Assembly (NCBI GenBank): GCA_900074725.1
Contig: LT598457.1
Coordinates: forward strand, 1,240,001-1,304,000
Reading direction: 5' to 3'
DNA from: Lachancea dasiensis
Lineage: Eukaryota > Ascomycota > Saccharomycetes > Saccharomycetales > Saccharomycetaceae
DNA: 64,000 nt
Under the pieces are notes generated by a model. The model searched no databases. It saw nothing but the letters and a program-made list of their open reading frames with translations, and was not told the DNA's origin. Made by a program: the position numbers and the translations under genes. This document shows positions 1 through 8,502 of this stretch, piece by piece; position 1 is the first letter of the stretch; each line of letters begins with the position of its first letter.

Positions 1-1
1 G

Positions 2-592
2 GGCGACTTCATGAACATGCACTTTGAGCCCGAGACCTTCGACAAGGTGTACGCCATCGAAGCTACTTGCCACGCTCCAAAGTTGGAGGGTGTTTACGGC
101 GAAATTTACAAAGTTCTAAAGCCGGGCGGTGTATTTGCCGTATATGAATGGGTCATGACCGACAAATACGACGAGACCAACCCTGAACACCGCCAGATTG
201 CCTACGAGATAGAACTGGGAGACGGAATCCCCAAGATGTTCCCAGCAGAGGTGGCACGCAAAGCGTTGACCTCCGTGGGATTCGAAGTCACCTACGACCA
301 GGATTTGGCAGACAACGACGACGCTGTGCCATGGTACTATCCGTTGACCGGCGAGTGGAAATACGTGCAAACTTTGGCCGACCTCGCCACGTTTTTCAGA
401 ACGTCATACATAGGCCGTAAATTCACCACAACGATGGTGACCGTGATGGAAAAAGTGGGCATTGCACCAAAGGGCTCGCGCGATGTGACACTAGCGCTCG
501 AAGAAGCGGCCGTCGGACTGGTTGCTGGTGGTAAGGCCAAATTATTCACCCCCATGATGTTGTTTGTTGCCAAGAAGCCTGAAAAGGAATAG
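2..592 (+). CDS. ERG6: Sterol 24-C-methyltransferase, C-terminal part (Erg6)
   Basis: This is the 3' part of a gene cut by the window edge; the frame is open from base 2 (GDFMNM...) to TAG at 590-592. The protein transfers a methyl group from S-adenosylmethionine to C24 of zymosterol, a late ergosterol step at the ER and lipid droplets. The visible part begins in the SAM-dependent methyltransferase fold: the run [17 protein letters not shown] is followed by [10 protein letters not shown] and [11 protein letters not shown], and then the sterol-methyltransferase C-terminal domain ([32 protein letters not shown]). These blocks match yeast Erg6 as I remember it almost residue for residue. It ends soon after AKKPEKE, shorter than the S. 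cerevisiae tail. Identification is very secure; only the N-terminal half is unseen. Confidence 0.97.
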   Translation, partial: GDFMNMHFEPETFDKVYAIEATCHAPKLEGVYGEIYKVLKPGGVFAVYEWVMTDKYDETNPEHRQIAYEIELGDGIPKMFPAEVARKALTSVGFEVTYDQDLADNDDAVPWYYPLTGEWKYVQTLADLATFFRTSYIGRKFTTTMVTVMEKVGIAPKGSRDVTLALEEAAVGLVAGGKAKLFTPMMLFVAKKPEKE

Positions 593-1514
593 ACTGCTGT
601 ATATAACAAATATATATATATTCTAATAGAAGAGAAAGATAAGAACATCGCGAGAATCACCTTTTTACTGCCTATTGCACACCGACAACTCTACTTGCCC
701 CAGCCTGCTCGACGTTCACATGTCATGTGACAGCCACGTGCTCCACCACAGCAGCTGTCCGCTTCGTGACGGCGTTTGTGTATGCATGTCGCGTGGCATT
801 CAACTGTTCGTGAGCGCGGTAAGTCGCTGCGGGCCTTCTCGCGTGTTCCCTCGTGTATCATTCAAGATCCTACCATGCGCACGGCACACCACCTTATCGG
901 AGATCATTCTCTTATTTCCCGTCGCAAGTTTTTGCCAAGAAATGTATGCGTGCCACACCAGCGTCCAGTTATCCAGGACAACCGGCACGAGCTAGCTAGC
1001 TACATAAGCCTCTCTGTGGCAATCAAGCTACCCAATATAACGGTAGTCGTGCACATATTGTTTATATTATGGCACGGAGTGTGTGGCCCATCCAATAGAT
1101 TACCAATCACTGTGTCCGTGGAGGATTTGGTGAAAAAAATAAAAGTTCAGAGAAAAAAACTTTCAAAACGATAAAATGACAGCAGCCTGTACGAGACGGC
1201 AACCCACATGTGAAATTGGTTATCTATTCTGGCCGGCAAGTATAAATGTGCTGGTGTCAAGAGATGATATCGAAATAACGTAGATTCGAGATTTTGCATT
1301 GTTAGTACCGAGAGATATTATCGTCAACAGGTAAAGCATATTATTGAACAATCTGTGCAGATCCCGGAGCTTCCTTTTACTTTGGTTGCAAATAATAGTT
1401 AGATCCTTGGTTTTCGACACTCCGGCATAGTTAGCTCATCGCGAAGCTCACATATTTCCAAAAAAGAAAGCACTTCTACTTCGTTCAGTCAAAGTAAGAG
1501 TTTTTGAAATAACA
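593..1514. other. Intergenic region between ERG6 and the Git-type permease
   Basis: About 920 bases with no credible gene. The short open frames here have poor composition and no recognisable motif. It holds the ERG6 3' end (AT-rich TATATATA run near 610), a CACGTG E-box near 735 and a UAS-INO-like element at 1207-1216 (listed separately). The final 100 bases before the ATG at 1515 are A/T-rich, as expected of a promoter and leader. Confidence 0.6.
1207..1216 (+). promoter_or_regulatory. UAS-INO element (Ino2/Ino4 site) upstream of the permease
   Basis: The sequence CATGTGAAAT is an exact match to the yeast inositol/choline-responsive element bound by Ino2-Ino4. It lies about 300 bases before the ATG of the glycerophosphodiester permease. 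S. cerevisiae GIT1 is known to respond to inositol and choline, so the site fits the gene it precedes. Confidence 0.7.
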
Positions 1515-3200
1515 ATGCACCACAATCGCAGACACATAGAGTCTCCCCTGACCAGGGACTTACCACGGTCGGTAGGGGAGTTCGCAACCGGGTGGATCCC
1601 CAGAGCCAGAAAAGAGGTGACCTGGGGTCGTCAGCTCAACCAAGACCAGACGCACTCGCCAGCGCTGAACGAGCGCAGCAGCGTTTCTAGCGGGTCTTTG
1701 AAGTTGCAGGATGGGTCGCAGGAGGACAAAGCGGCCAGAAACGACGTTCTGGACTCGAAGCACCACTATCAAAAAGATGACCATCGCAACAATTACTGGG
1801 CCATCGTTACCACGGGTGCGGGGCTTTTCTCCGACGGCTACATCAACAACTCGATCAGTACCGTCAACGCGTGTTTGTCCATTATCTACGGAGACCAGTA
1901 CTCGAACTCGAACGCCCTGCAAAACGTGTCGTCGATTGCGTTCGTCGGAACCGTGGTGGGCCAGTTGACGTTTGGCTACATGTCTGACGTGTATTCGCGT
2001 AAGAATGCCATGATCATCGGTACCGTGATTCTTATCGTGTTTTCGATCCTGGGTGCCGGTGCATGGGGCGTTGGTACCACCGGTACTCAAGCTGGTGGCC
2101 TTTTTGCCGCATTGACCGCTTACAGATTTTTCCTCGGTGTTGGTATAGGCTCCGAGTACCCTGCCGGGTCTACGGCCGCTGCGGAGGCTTCCAACTCTCT
2201 GCCTGCAGGAAAGCGTAACAGATGGTTTTGCTGGTTCACTAATTTTATGATCGACGCGGGTTTCGTTGCGAGTTCCGTGGTGCCCTTGATTTTACTCAAA
2301 ATCTGTGGGGAGGACCATTTGACTCCAGTCTGGAGAATAACGCTTGGTCTTGGGGCGATTCCTCCTCTGTCGCTGTTTTTCTTCCGTCTTCGTTACAAAG
2401 AGGGTAAGCAGTACCAAAACACCAAGTTCCAAAGAACCATGCCATACTGGAAAGTTTTCAAATTTTATTGGTTTAGACTAACTATCGTGTCCCTTATCTG
2501 GTTCCAGTACGATTTTGTCACTTACTCATTCTCGAGTCTTTCCAGTCTTATCCTAGGGGCTATTCTTGGCGACAGCGCATCCTTGACTAAGACTTTTGGC
2601 TGGAATATTGTGTTCAACTTGTTCTACATTCCTGGTGCTTTCTTGGGGGCTATATTCGCTGACTACTGGGGCTCTCGTTTCACGCTAGTCATCGGGGTTC
2701 TTTTGCAAGCTGCCATTGGATTTATTATCGCTGGGTGTTTTGATCATCTGAAGAAGCACATTGCTGCGTTTACTGTTGTTTTTGGTATCTTTAGTACGTT
2801 GGGTGAGTTCAGCATTGGTGACAACATTGGTTGTCTGGCCTCTAAGACTAGCGCTACTCCTATCAGAGGTCAATACTATGGTATTGCAGCTGCGATTGGT
2901 AAAATCGGTGCTTTTGCTGGCTCATATGCATTCCCCGCAATCATAAAGAAATACGGTGGTTATGACAATTTGCAAGTACCATTCTGGATTTCATCTGCTC
3001 TTTGCTGCAACAGTGCTTTCCTCGCTCTTTTCTTCTTACCAGACGTTGACCAAGAAGCTAACCTTCTCGAAGACGAACTTTTCGTCGAGTACCTTGAAAG
3101 CACAGGCTATAATATCGCTCGTCTCGGTACTGTGACCAACGAAAATGACTTTGAAAAGGTGTCTGTCGTAGAGTATTCAAAAAATGCCGGCTCCACGTAA
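1515..3200 (+). CDS. Glycerophosphodiester (glycerophosphoinositol-type) permease, MFS
   Basis: A 561-residue major facilitator protein of the Git1 family, which imports glycerophosphoinositol or glycerophosphocholine across the plasma membrane for phosphate, inositol or choline. A polar N-terminus of about 90 residues is followed by the first membrane segment (TTGAGLFSDGYINNS). The loop 2-3 motif is GYMSDVYSRKNAM, the segment 4-5 signature is YRFFLGVGIGSEYPAG, and a second-half signature is RGQYYGIAAAIGKIGAFAG. About 12 membrane segments are expected. The ATG at 1515 is the first in frame, with AACA before it. The upstream UAS-INO supports a phospholipid-linked role. Fungal Git paralogues differ in substrate (GPI or GPC), so I give no S. 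cerevisiae symbol. A general phosphate permease (Pho84-like) is less likely because the GSEYP region and central loop are Git-like. Confidence 0.85.
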   Translation: MHHNRRHIESPLTRDLPRSVGEFATGWIPRARKEVTWGRQLNQDQTHSPALNERSSVSSGSLKLQDGSQEDKAARNDVLDSKHHYQKDDHRNNYWAIVTTGAGLFSDGYINNSISTVNACLSIIYGDQYSNSNALQNVSSIAFVGTVVGQLTFGYMSDVYSRKNAMIIGTVILIVFSILGAGAWGVGTTGTQAGGLFAALTAYRFFLGVGIGSEYPAGSTAAAEASNSLPAGKRNRWFCWFTNFMIDAGFVASSVVPLILLKICGEDHLTPVWRITLGLGAIPPLSLFFFRLRYKEGKQYQNTKFQRTMPYWKVFKFYWFRLTIVSLIWFQYDFVTYSFSSLSSLILGAILGDSASLTKTFGWNIVFNLFYIPGAFLGAIFADYWGSRFTLVIGVLLQAAIGFIIAGCFDHLKKHIAAFTVVFGIFSTLGEFSIGDNIGCLASKTSATPIRGQYYGIAAAIGKIGAFAGSYAFPAIIKKYGGYDNLQVPFWISSALCCNSAFLALFFLPDVDQEANLLEDELFVEYLESTGYNIARLGTVTNENDFEKVSVVEYSKNAGST

Positions 3201-3424
3201 ACCTGCAATTCAGTTGAAAACTTCTAATCCATCTAAACTTTAATTCATATAATGTTAATGTTATATCTAAGAACTAGTACTGTATAATCACAACAAAAAT
3301 GCTCCTCAAAACCTCAATTCTTTGCATTCTGGCCTGGGAGTGGCAGGAGGAAGCTTGGACCAGATCTTTCCTTTCACCAATGCTCTCTTAATTTTTGTAG
3401 TTTTTATGTTCAACAGTTTACTTT

Positions 3425-4909
3425 ATGTTGCAAAGTAAATACAATAATTTAAGCGCTGAGGGCGGCAACACATCTGACAGCTTCAAGGACACAATGTCGG
3501 ATAACATCAAAGTAGCTCTACGACTCCGTAGACCTTTGGGTTTAGAGTCAGTTGATTCTGTGATAGCCCGTGTTGGCACGGAAGAAAAGGGCAATACCAT
3601 TGATATAAGGCATAGCAAGAAAGTTGAGGTCAAAAGCTTTCAATTTGATCATTGCTCTACTTACTCAGAAGACGTTGGAAGGGACCAGAAAGAAATCTAC
3701 GAGCAGCTTGCAAGAGAGTATCTTTTGCATGCATTAGATGGCTACAACACTTGCATCTTTGCCTATGGTCAGACTGGTTCAGGCAAGTCACATACGATGA
3801 GTGGATCAGCTGAGTATCCTGGAATAATTCCGAGATTATGTCAAGAACTCTTTGCAGTTAGGGAGCTTTATCAAGCGTCAGATGGCCAGACTAGCACTCA
3901 CTTCAGGATACGTTGCTCATACGTTGAAATATATAAGGAAACGGTGCAAGACTTGCTGGGCAAAGGTAAATGCAGAGTGCGAGAAAAAGCTGATAGGACT
4001 ACATATGTAGAGGGTCTGCAGGACTTTGAGGTTTTCACAGAGCAGGAGCTTTCGCACTATTTTAATCTAGGTAATATGCGAAGAGTCATCGGTGCTACGC
4101 AAGTTAATGAACAGTCTAGTCGGAGCCATGCCATCTTCAGTATTGATATTGAACAGCAAGAGACCAGCCCCCTAGGCCATACCTCCAAGCGAAAATCAAG
4201 TATCAAGCTTATCGATCTAGCCGGGAGCGAACGAGTTCAGGCGTCTAAAACTACCGGTGAGCACTTGAAGGAAGGCGCTAATATCAACCGCTCATTGAGT
4301 GCACTCGGTAGAGTAATTTCCATGCTCTCGAAAGTCAAAAAGCCAATTTCAATCCCCTACAGAGATTCTGTGCTAACTTGGGTTTTAAAAGAAAGTCTGG
4401 GAGGAAATAGCAAGACTTGCATGATTGCGTGTGTGTCTCCGTGTGACTATGAAGAAACTATGTCCACGATAAGGTATGCAACACTGGCCAGAAACGTTAG
4501 GAATTCTGCAATGCTAAATTCACATGAAATTTCAAATGGTAAGGAGCAAGTACAGGCTATGAGATCCCAACTAGAAGAACTGCAGAAAACACTGTCTCGA
4601 GTTGAGAATCAAAGGGAAGTTGAGGACCAAATGGAGAAAATCAAATTGACGAATCAGTTTCTCGAAGCCAGAATTGACGAGGAGCAAAAGTTAGCAGCCA
4701 ATTACTATCACGAGTGGGTAGAAATGTCAGCTCAGCGAGATGGTCTCATGCAATTGCTGGGCGGAATTGTGCGAAGCACTCAAGATGTCCAATACAGTCA
4801 ATTACGCACACTGTTGAAACAGCTGAAGGATCATTCCTGGGAGGTCGGTCAAAAAATTGAACTTTATCATTCGGAAGCAACGGAGTGCATTAAGAGAAGT
4901 CAGGAGTAG
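3425..4909 (+). CDS. Short kinesin-3-like motor protein without FHA or PH domain
   Basis: An N-terminal kinesin motor of about 365 residues is followed by only about 130 residues of tail with coiled-coil character. From the ATG at 3425, the P-loop GQTGSGKS is at 115-122, switch I SSRSHA at 231-236 and switch II DLAGSE at 264-269. Kinesin-3 (Unc104/KIF1) hallmarks are visible: GIIPRLCQELF after the P-loop, CRVREKADRTTYVEGL, and PYRDSVLTWVLKESLGGNSKT. The kinesin-3 lysine-rich K-loop is short here (SKVKKP), and the FHA, cargo-binding stalk and PH domain are absent. The true start may be the second ATG at 3494 (MSDNIKVALRLRRP), which sits just before the first motor strand in a better AACACA context. 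S. cerevisiae has no kinesin-3, and the protein is not Cin8, Kip1, Kip2, Kip3, Kar3 or Smy1. Neurospora has a comparable short form (NcKin3). Confidence 0.9.
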   Translation: MLQSKYNNLSAEGGNTSDSFKDTMSDNIKVALRLRRPLGLESVDSVIARVGTEEKGNTIDIRHSKKVEVKSFQFDHCSTYSEDVGRDQKEIYEQLAREYLLHALDGYNTCIFAYGQTGSGKSHTMSGSAEYPGIIPRLCQELFAVRELYQASDGQTSTHFRIRCSYVEIYKETVQDLLGKGKCRVREKADRTTYVEGLQDFEVFTEQELSHYFNLGNMRRVIGATQVNEQSSRSHAIFSIDIEQQETSPLGHTSKRKSSIKLIDLAGSERVQASKTTGEHLKEGANINRSLSALGRVISMLSKVKKPISIPYRDSVLTWVLKESLGGNSKTCMIACVSPCDYEETMSTIRYATLARNVRNSAMLNSHEISNGKEQVQAMRSQLEELQKTLSRVENQREVEDQMEKIKLTNQFLEARIDEEQKLAANYYHEWVEMSAQRDGLMQLLGGIVRSTQDVQYSQLRTLLKQLKDHSWEVGQKIELYHSEATECIKRSQE

Positions 4910-5030
4910 TATACGCCCCTAGAATACTGTTAGCGACTGAAGGCTACCGTAGGTTTGATATTGTTTGAGACAAAAGATTGGGTTTGATGCTGTTTTTTCG
5001 TGAGATTACTAGATGTCTAATTGATAAGTG

Positions 5031-5444
5031 CTAGGCTGTCTTGAACACGATAAATGCCAAGGGCCCAATGTAAAAATACATAAAGTGACCCTTCTCGTGA
5101 GTCACATAACTCCCAAAGCTCTTGCCCACCACAACATGCCATGTGTTTCCATGCTTCACGTCCAATTCCTTTTTCACAACGCCAGCGATCTCTCTTTCTA
5201 GCGAAAACGAGTCAACAGCCTTCGAGCTAATTTCAAAAATTGCATCTTTTAGCTCTGGCGACTATTTGGACGATCAATGAGTTAGTAAAATTGGGAGATT
5301 AAGTCGTAAGGTCTCTTCAATGGGCTCGTTAGGTACTTACAATATCAGAAGCTTTCAACACGGCTGGAATTTGTCATGTTAGTAAAAAGGAACCCATATA
5401 AAAGTTAGCTGGGTAACTGAATCTAGCATACGTTGAGGAGACAT
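5031..5444 (-). CDS. DYN2: Dynein light chain Dyn2 (LC8), three exons
   Basis: This gene is only readable after splicing. Exon 1 is 5432-5444 (13 nt, ATG at 5444), exon 2 is 5341-5363 (23 nt) and exon 3 is 5031-5261. Intron 1 (5364-5431, 68 nt) starts GTATGC and has TACTAAC and CAG; intron 2 (5262-5340, 79 nt) starts GTAAGT and has TACTAAC and TAG. Both introns keep the frame and give 88 residues: MSPQPVLKASDI, then [15 protein letters not shown], the LC8 core [18 protein letters not shown], and the end [15 protein letters not shown]8 dimers bind short peptides in dynein intermediate chain and the Nup159 nucleoporin. S. cerevisiae DYN2 likewise has two small introns, so the architecture is conserved. 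The neighbour SNX41 is the same as in S. cerevisiae. Confidence 0.96.
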
Positions 5445-6254
5445 CTTAGGCGTGGTCTCTGTGAAACAACTGTACGTTTTTTTAAGGTTGTCCTATAATC
5501 AGGATGTGTCGACGGAATCTTACTGTTTTTACCGTACGGAACGAACATGACAAAATCACTATATGCTGGCACCACGATGGAGGGCTACACGAGTGAATGA
5601 ATTCTGCGTATCTGGGGAGATGAAGGCACACCGATCGTAGTGTGCATATTACTAGAGTCATTCAACGTTTGAACATTCTTATAGCTTACAAGATTCAACG
5701 CATACAAGCCTACCAGGAGGATTAAAGTTTTGAACCTATAGTGTCCTGGGCTCCCTCGAAGTCCTCCAAGAACCTATATCCGTGGGAACAACAGAGGTAT
5801 TTGTATTTGGTCTGAAACATGCATTTTGCCAAGCTTTCCTGCTAATGACAGTAAGCGTGGGCCAGAAGTCATGTTGCCCACGGTTGAAAATAGAGGCGAA
5901 ACTGAGCTGAAAATAAATTTCTTTCCTTGGACTCCCATCTTCTATTTTATGGGAGGAAACCTTAGTTGTACATCGCGCTTGCTAGACTAGTGCTCATTGT
6001 ATCACGCTAGGATGACTTGAAGGATTTTTCACTTCACAACTTATAAGAAATCGTTCAAAGGACACTGCTTTTCATGGCCTCTGAAATTCACGATACACTA
6101 GTGCAGCCCCGTAACTTTGTGGCCGCTGACACCAAGATTCATCAATCCTACTTGGATTTGAACTTCGTGCTCGTGTATCATGATACTTGATGATTTAATT
6201 AAGAGCCATTGCTTAGGTCTACTTACGATCAAGTTCAGCAGTCTCCCAGAGACC
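5445..6254. other. Shared upstream region of DYN2 and SNX41
   Basis: About 810 bases between two divergent genes. No protein homology is visible apart from a 38-codon upstream ORF at 6074-6190 that would lie in the SNX41 leader (listed separately). No repeat or RNA gene was recognised. Confidence 0.5.
6074..6190 (+). other. Upstream ORF in the SNX41 leader (38 codons)
   Basis: An ATG at 6074 opens a 38-codon frame (MASEIHDTLV... ending VYHDT, TGA 6188-6190). Its stop overlaps the in-frame but less likely SNX41 ATG at 6180 and lies 64 bases before the preferred ATG at 6255. If the transcript starts upstream of 6074, ribosomes would meet this frame first. Function is unproven. Confidence 0.35.
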
Positions 6255-8099
6255 ATGAACGGGTACGACGACAGCGAGGAGGAGGACAACAATCCCTTCT
6301 CAGGTACTAACCACTTATATGCATCTGGAATAGCTGCAGTACCTGATGGTCAAGACGATTTTGTTCCTCCCACATCTCTCACGGAGATTCAAGAAAAAGA
6401 AGAGACCAGGGATGAGTTAATGCAGCAGTTGTTTGGAAGTGAAATTCGGCCCAGTAATCAGTCAGAACTTGAGAACTCAGAAACAATAGATGAGGCTTGG
6501 CAGGTAGACACCGATGATCCTGAATCGCTGGGCCCTCCACTTTCTATTCAGCATGAATCCCTAAGTTTAGGCCGAGTCCCCACATTCCACCTTCCCATTG
6601 AGAACCAAAAAGTAAAGATTATAGATGCTGGCCATTTCCGAGATGCATATGGTAAATACGCCATTGGCTACACTATTGAGTTCGAGGACAAGCAGGTCGT
6701 GAGGAGGTATTCGGAGTTCGACACTTTAAGGCACGCCTTATATCGGCTACTACCCACAATCATAGTTCCACCAATTCCTTCAAAGCATCCGCTGATAAGG
6801 TATTTTTTGAATCCTTTGAGCGCTGAGAAGGATATAAGAATAATAGATCGGAGAAAGAGGTTGCTTTCCTTGTTTTTGAACAATTGCTATGCGGTACCAG
6901 AGGTCAGGGATCACATTGTTTTTAACAAGTTTCTGGATCCGGAACAAATTTGGAAAAATGTCATCAATTCCCCTCCCATCTCTATCATCCCTCCTAACAA
7001 TTTACTAGCACCACCTTTACAGCCAACAAAACCAAGCCCTCTCCACTTGTTACTCCCGAACGCAAACCACAATCCTAACAAATTGGAGCCTGCAAATATC
7101 AAGGATGATACTTGGAACCAGGAATCTCAGTTTAAAGAGGTTGAAACGGTTTTGCGAAAATTCGAGAAAGTTTTGAATCCCCTAGAGAAAACCTCTAAGC
7201 AAAATAGGATGCATTTTCAAGCATTGGCGTCTTCGCTGGCCGAACTGGGCGCCTACTATAATGCTTTCAGCTTAGAGGGAAATATACTGACAATTCGTGA
7301 TCACTTGCAACAAATTGAAGATTTGTCCAAAGGAATCGAAAAGACTGGACAAGCCATCGATGTTAACTACGTAAGCTCTGAAATCGTTGCCGAGCAAGTG
7401 ACCATCCTTATAGAAGAACCTGTTGCCGAAATGATACAGTCAATTTCGGAAGCCAGAAATGTTTTGCAATTCAGAGAACTGAAAATGGGGCAATATCGAA
7501 TCGTGGAGTCCACAATCAAGCGGCGTGAGCTGCGAATCAAAAACCTTGAAGAAGCTCAACAGCAGATGGAGAGGTTGGAGGAGGCTCTGCGAAAAAATGC
7601 ACAGCAGTCCCCAACTGTCGCCCTTGCTGTCCAGAACATGAGGAGTAGAAACACAACGCCAGGATCTCTGACGCCGTCGCCCTCAGGTTCTCAAACTAGC
7701 TCCAAAACAGACGGTAGTTCTAACAGGGCTGGTTGGACTGATCTTTTCAAGTCCAGGAGATCTGCTGGCAACGGTTCTCGAACTCGGCGCTCTTCCTCAA
7801 ATGCGCGAGAACTAGAACCACACCTGTTGACAGACGACGAACGCAAGGAAGAAGTGATAAAGATTAAACAGGAACTGCAAAAATTGAACGAGTGCTTCAA
7901 ATTGATCAAAAAAGATGTGTACCAAGTCAATGAATCAGTTCACACAAGTTTAATGCATTTACTGTACTACTTGAAAGAAAGGTGCTCCATGATTTTGAAA
8001 TCGTTTGCTCACGTTCTTTTGGTGTGGCTGAAGGATTCTTTGGTTGCATGGCAAAATGCTAGAGTTGTCATCGATAGTATAGAGGTCTCGTCTCAATGA
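6255..8099 (+). CDS. SNX41: Sorting nexin Snx41 (PX-BAR)
   Basis: A 614-residue sorting nexin that works with Snx4 (Atg24) to recycle cargo from endosomes to the Golgi and in selective autophagy. The N-terminus is acidic and ends in DDSEEEDNNPFSGTNHLYASG, a block typical of Snx41. The PX phosphoinositide-binding domain spans about 117-230, with the RRYSEF motif at 150-155 and a proline-rich PPIPSKHPL loop. A BAR-like helical region follows from about 285, interrupted by a Ser/Thr-rich insert (about residues 465-525), and the C-terminus returns to helix (LVAWQNARVVIDSIE). An in-frame ATG at 6180 would add 25 residues lacking the acidic character; I prefer 6255. The paralogue Atg20 is the main alternative, but the N-terminal block and position beside DYN2 and RPN9 favour Snx41. 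Confidence 0.9.
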   Translation: MNGYDDSEEEDNNPFSGTNHLYASGIAAVPDGQDDFVPPTSLTEIQEKEETRDELMQQLFGSEIRPSNQSELENSETIDEAWQVDTDDPESLGPPLSIQHESLSLGRVPTFHLPIENQKVKIIDAGHFRDAYGKYAIGYTIEFEDKQVVRRYSEFDTLRHALYRLLPTIIVPPIPSKHPLIRYFLNPLSAEKDIRIIDRRKRLLSLFLNNCYAVPEVRDHIVFNKFLDPEQIWKNVINSPPISIIPPNNLLAPPLQPTKPSPLHLLLPNANHNPNKLEPANIKDDTWNQESQFKEVETVLRKFEKVLNPLEKTSKQNRMHFQALASSLAELGAYYNAFSLEGNILTIRDHLQQIEDLSKGIEKTGQAIDVNYVSSEIVAEQVTILIEEPVAEMIQSISEARNVLQFRELKMGQYRIVESTIKRRELRIKNLEEAQQQMERLEEALRKNAQQSPTVALAVQNMRSRNTTPGSLTPSPSGSQTSSKTDGSSNRAGWTDLFKSRRSAGNGSRTRRSSSNARELEPHLLTDDERKEEVIKIKQELQKLNECFKLIKKDVYQVNESVHTSLMHLLYYLKERCSMILKSFAHVLLVWLKDSLVAWQNARVVIDSIEVSSQ

Positions 8100-8502
8100 C
8101 AATATTGCATACAACTGCTCAATAGTTTGCCAACAGTCAGCTACCATCCAAGAGTTCTATTTTTCGTTGTTGATCGTTTAAGTGACTACTCAAGATCCTA
8201 GCGATTATGGAGCTTTGTTACCTCGCGACTTTTTTACTGATATTTCATGACCCCACGTTCAGAATCTATAGATTTTAGATCCATAATTCTTTCTAGAAGC
8301 AATAAGACCAGACCATATCAAATAAGCCTCAATGATGCATCGTGAAGCTGACTTGAATTGGTGGTTCATTTTAAACCGTCATTCGTGATCACATTATTGA
8401 GCTGGAGATTTCCTCTTTTGCCACCTTAATTCTATACTACCTATATATTGGACATCAACGACAGGCTTTCACTTACTAACAAGCATTAGCATTTGGCATT
8501 TG
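8100..8502. other. SNX41-RPN9 intergenic region
   Basis: About 400 bases holding the SNX41 3' end and the RPN9 promoter. It contains the PACE site at 8417-8425 and a chance-looking TACTAAC at 8474-8480. No gene is seen. Confidence 0.5.
8417..8425 (-). promoter_or_regulatory. PACE element (Rpn4 site) of RPN9
   Basis: TTTGCCACC on the plus strand is the exact reverse complement of the proteasome-associated control element GGTGGCAAA bound by Rpn4. It lies about 80 bases before the RPN9 ATG. A second copy precedes the other proteasome gene in the window, PUP1. Confidence 0.85.

Noticed and set aside
723-731. CDEI-like TCATGTGAC, possible centromere
   Set aside because: No AT-rich CDEII or CDEIII (TTTCCGAA-type) nearby.
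8474-8488. TACTAAC followed by TTAG just before RPN9, suggesting a 5' UTR intron
   Set aside because: No donor (GTATGT-like) found upstream, and RPN9 starts cleanly at 8503.
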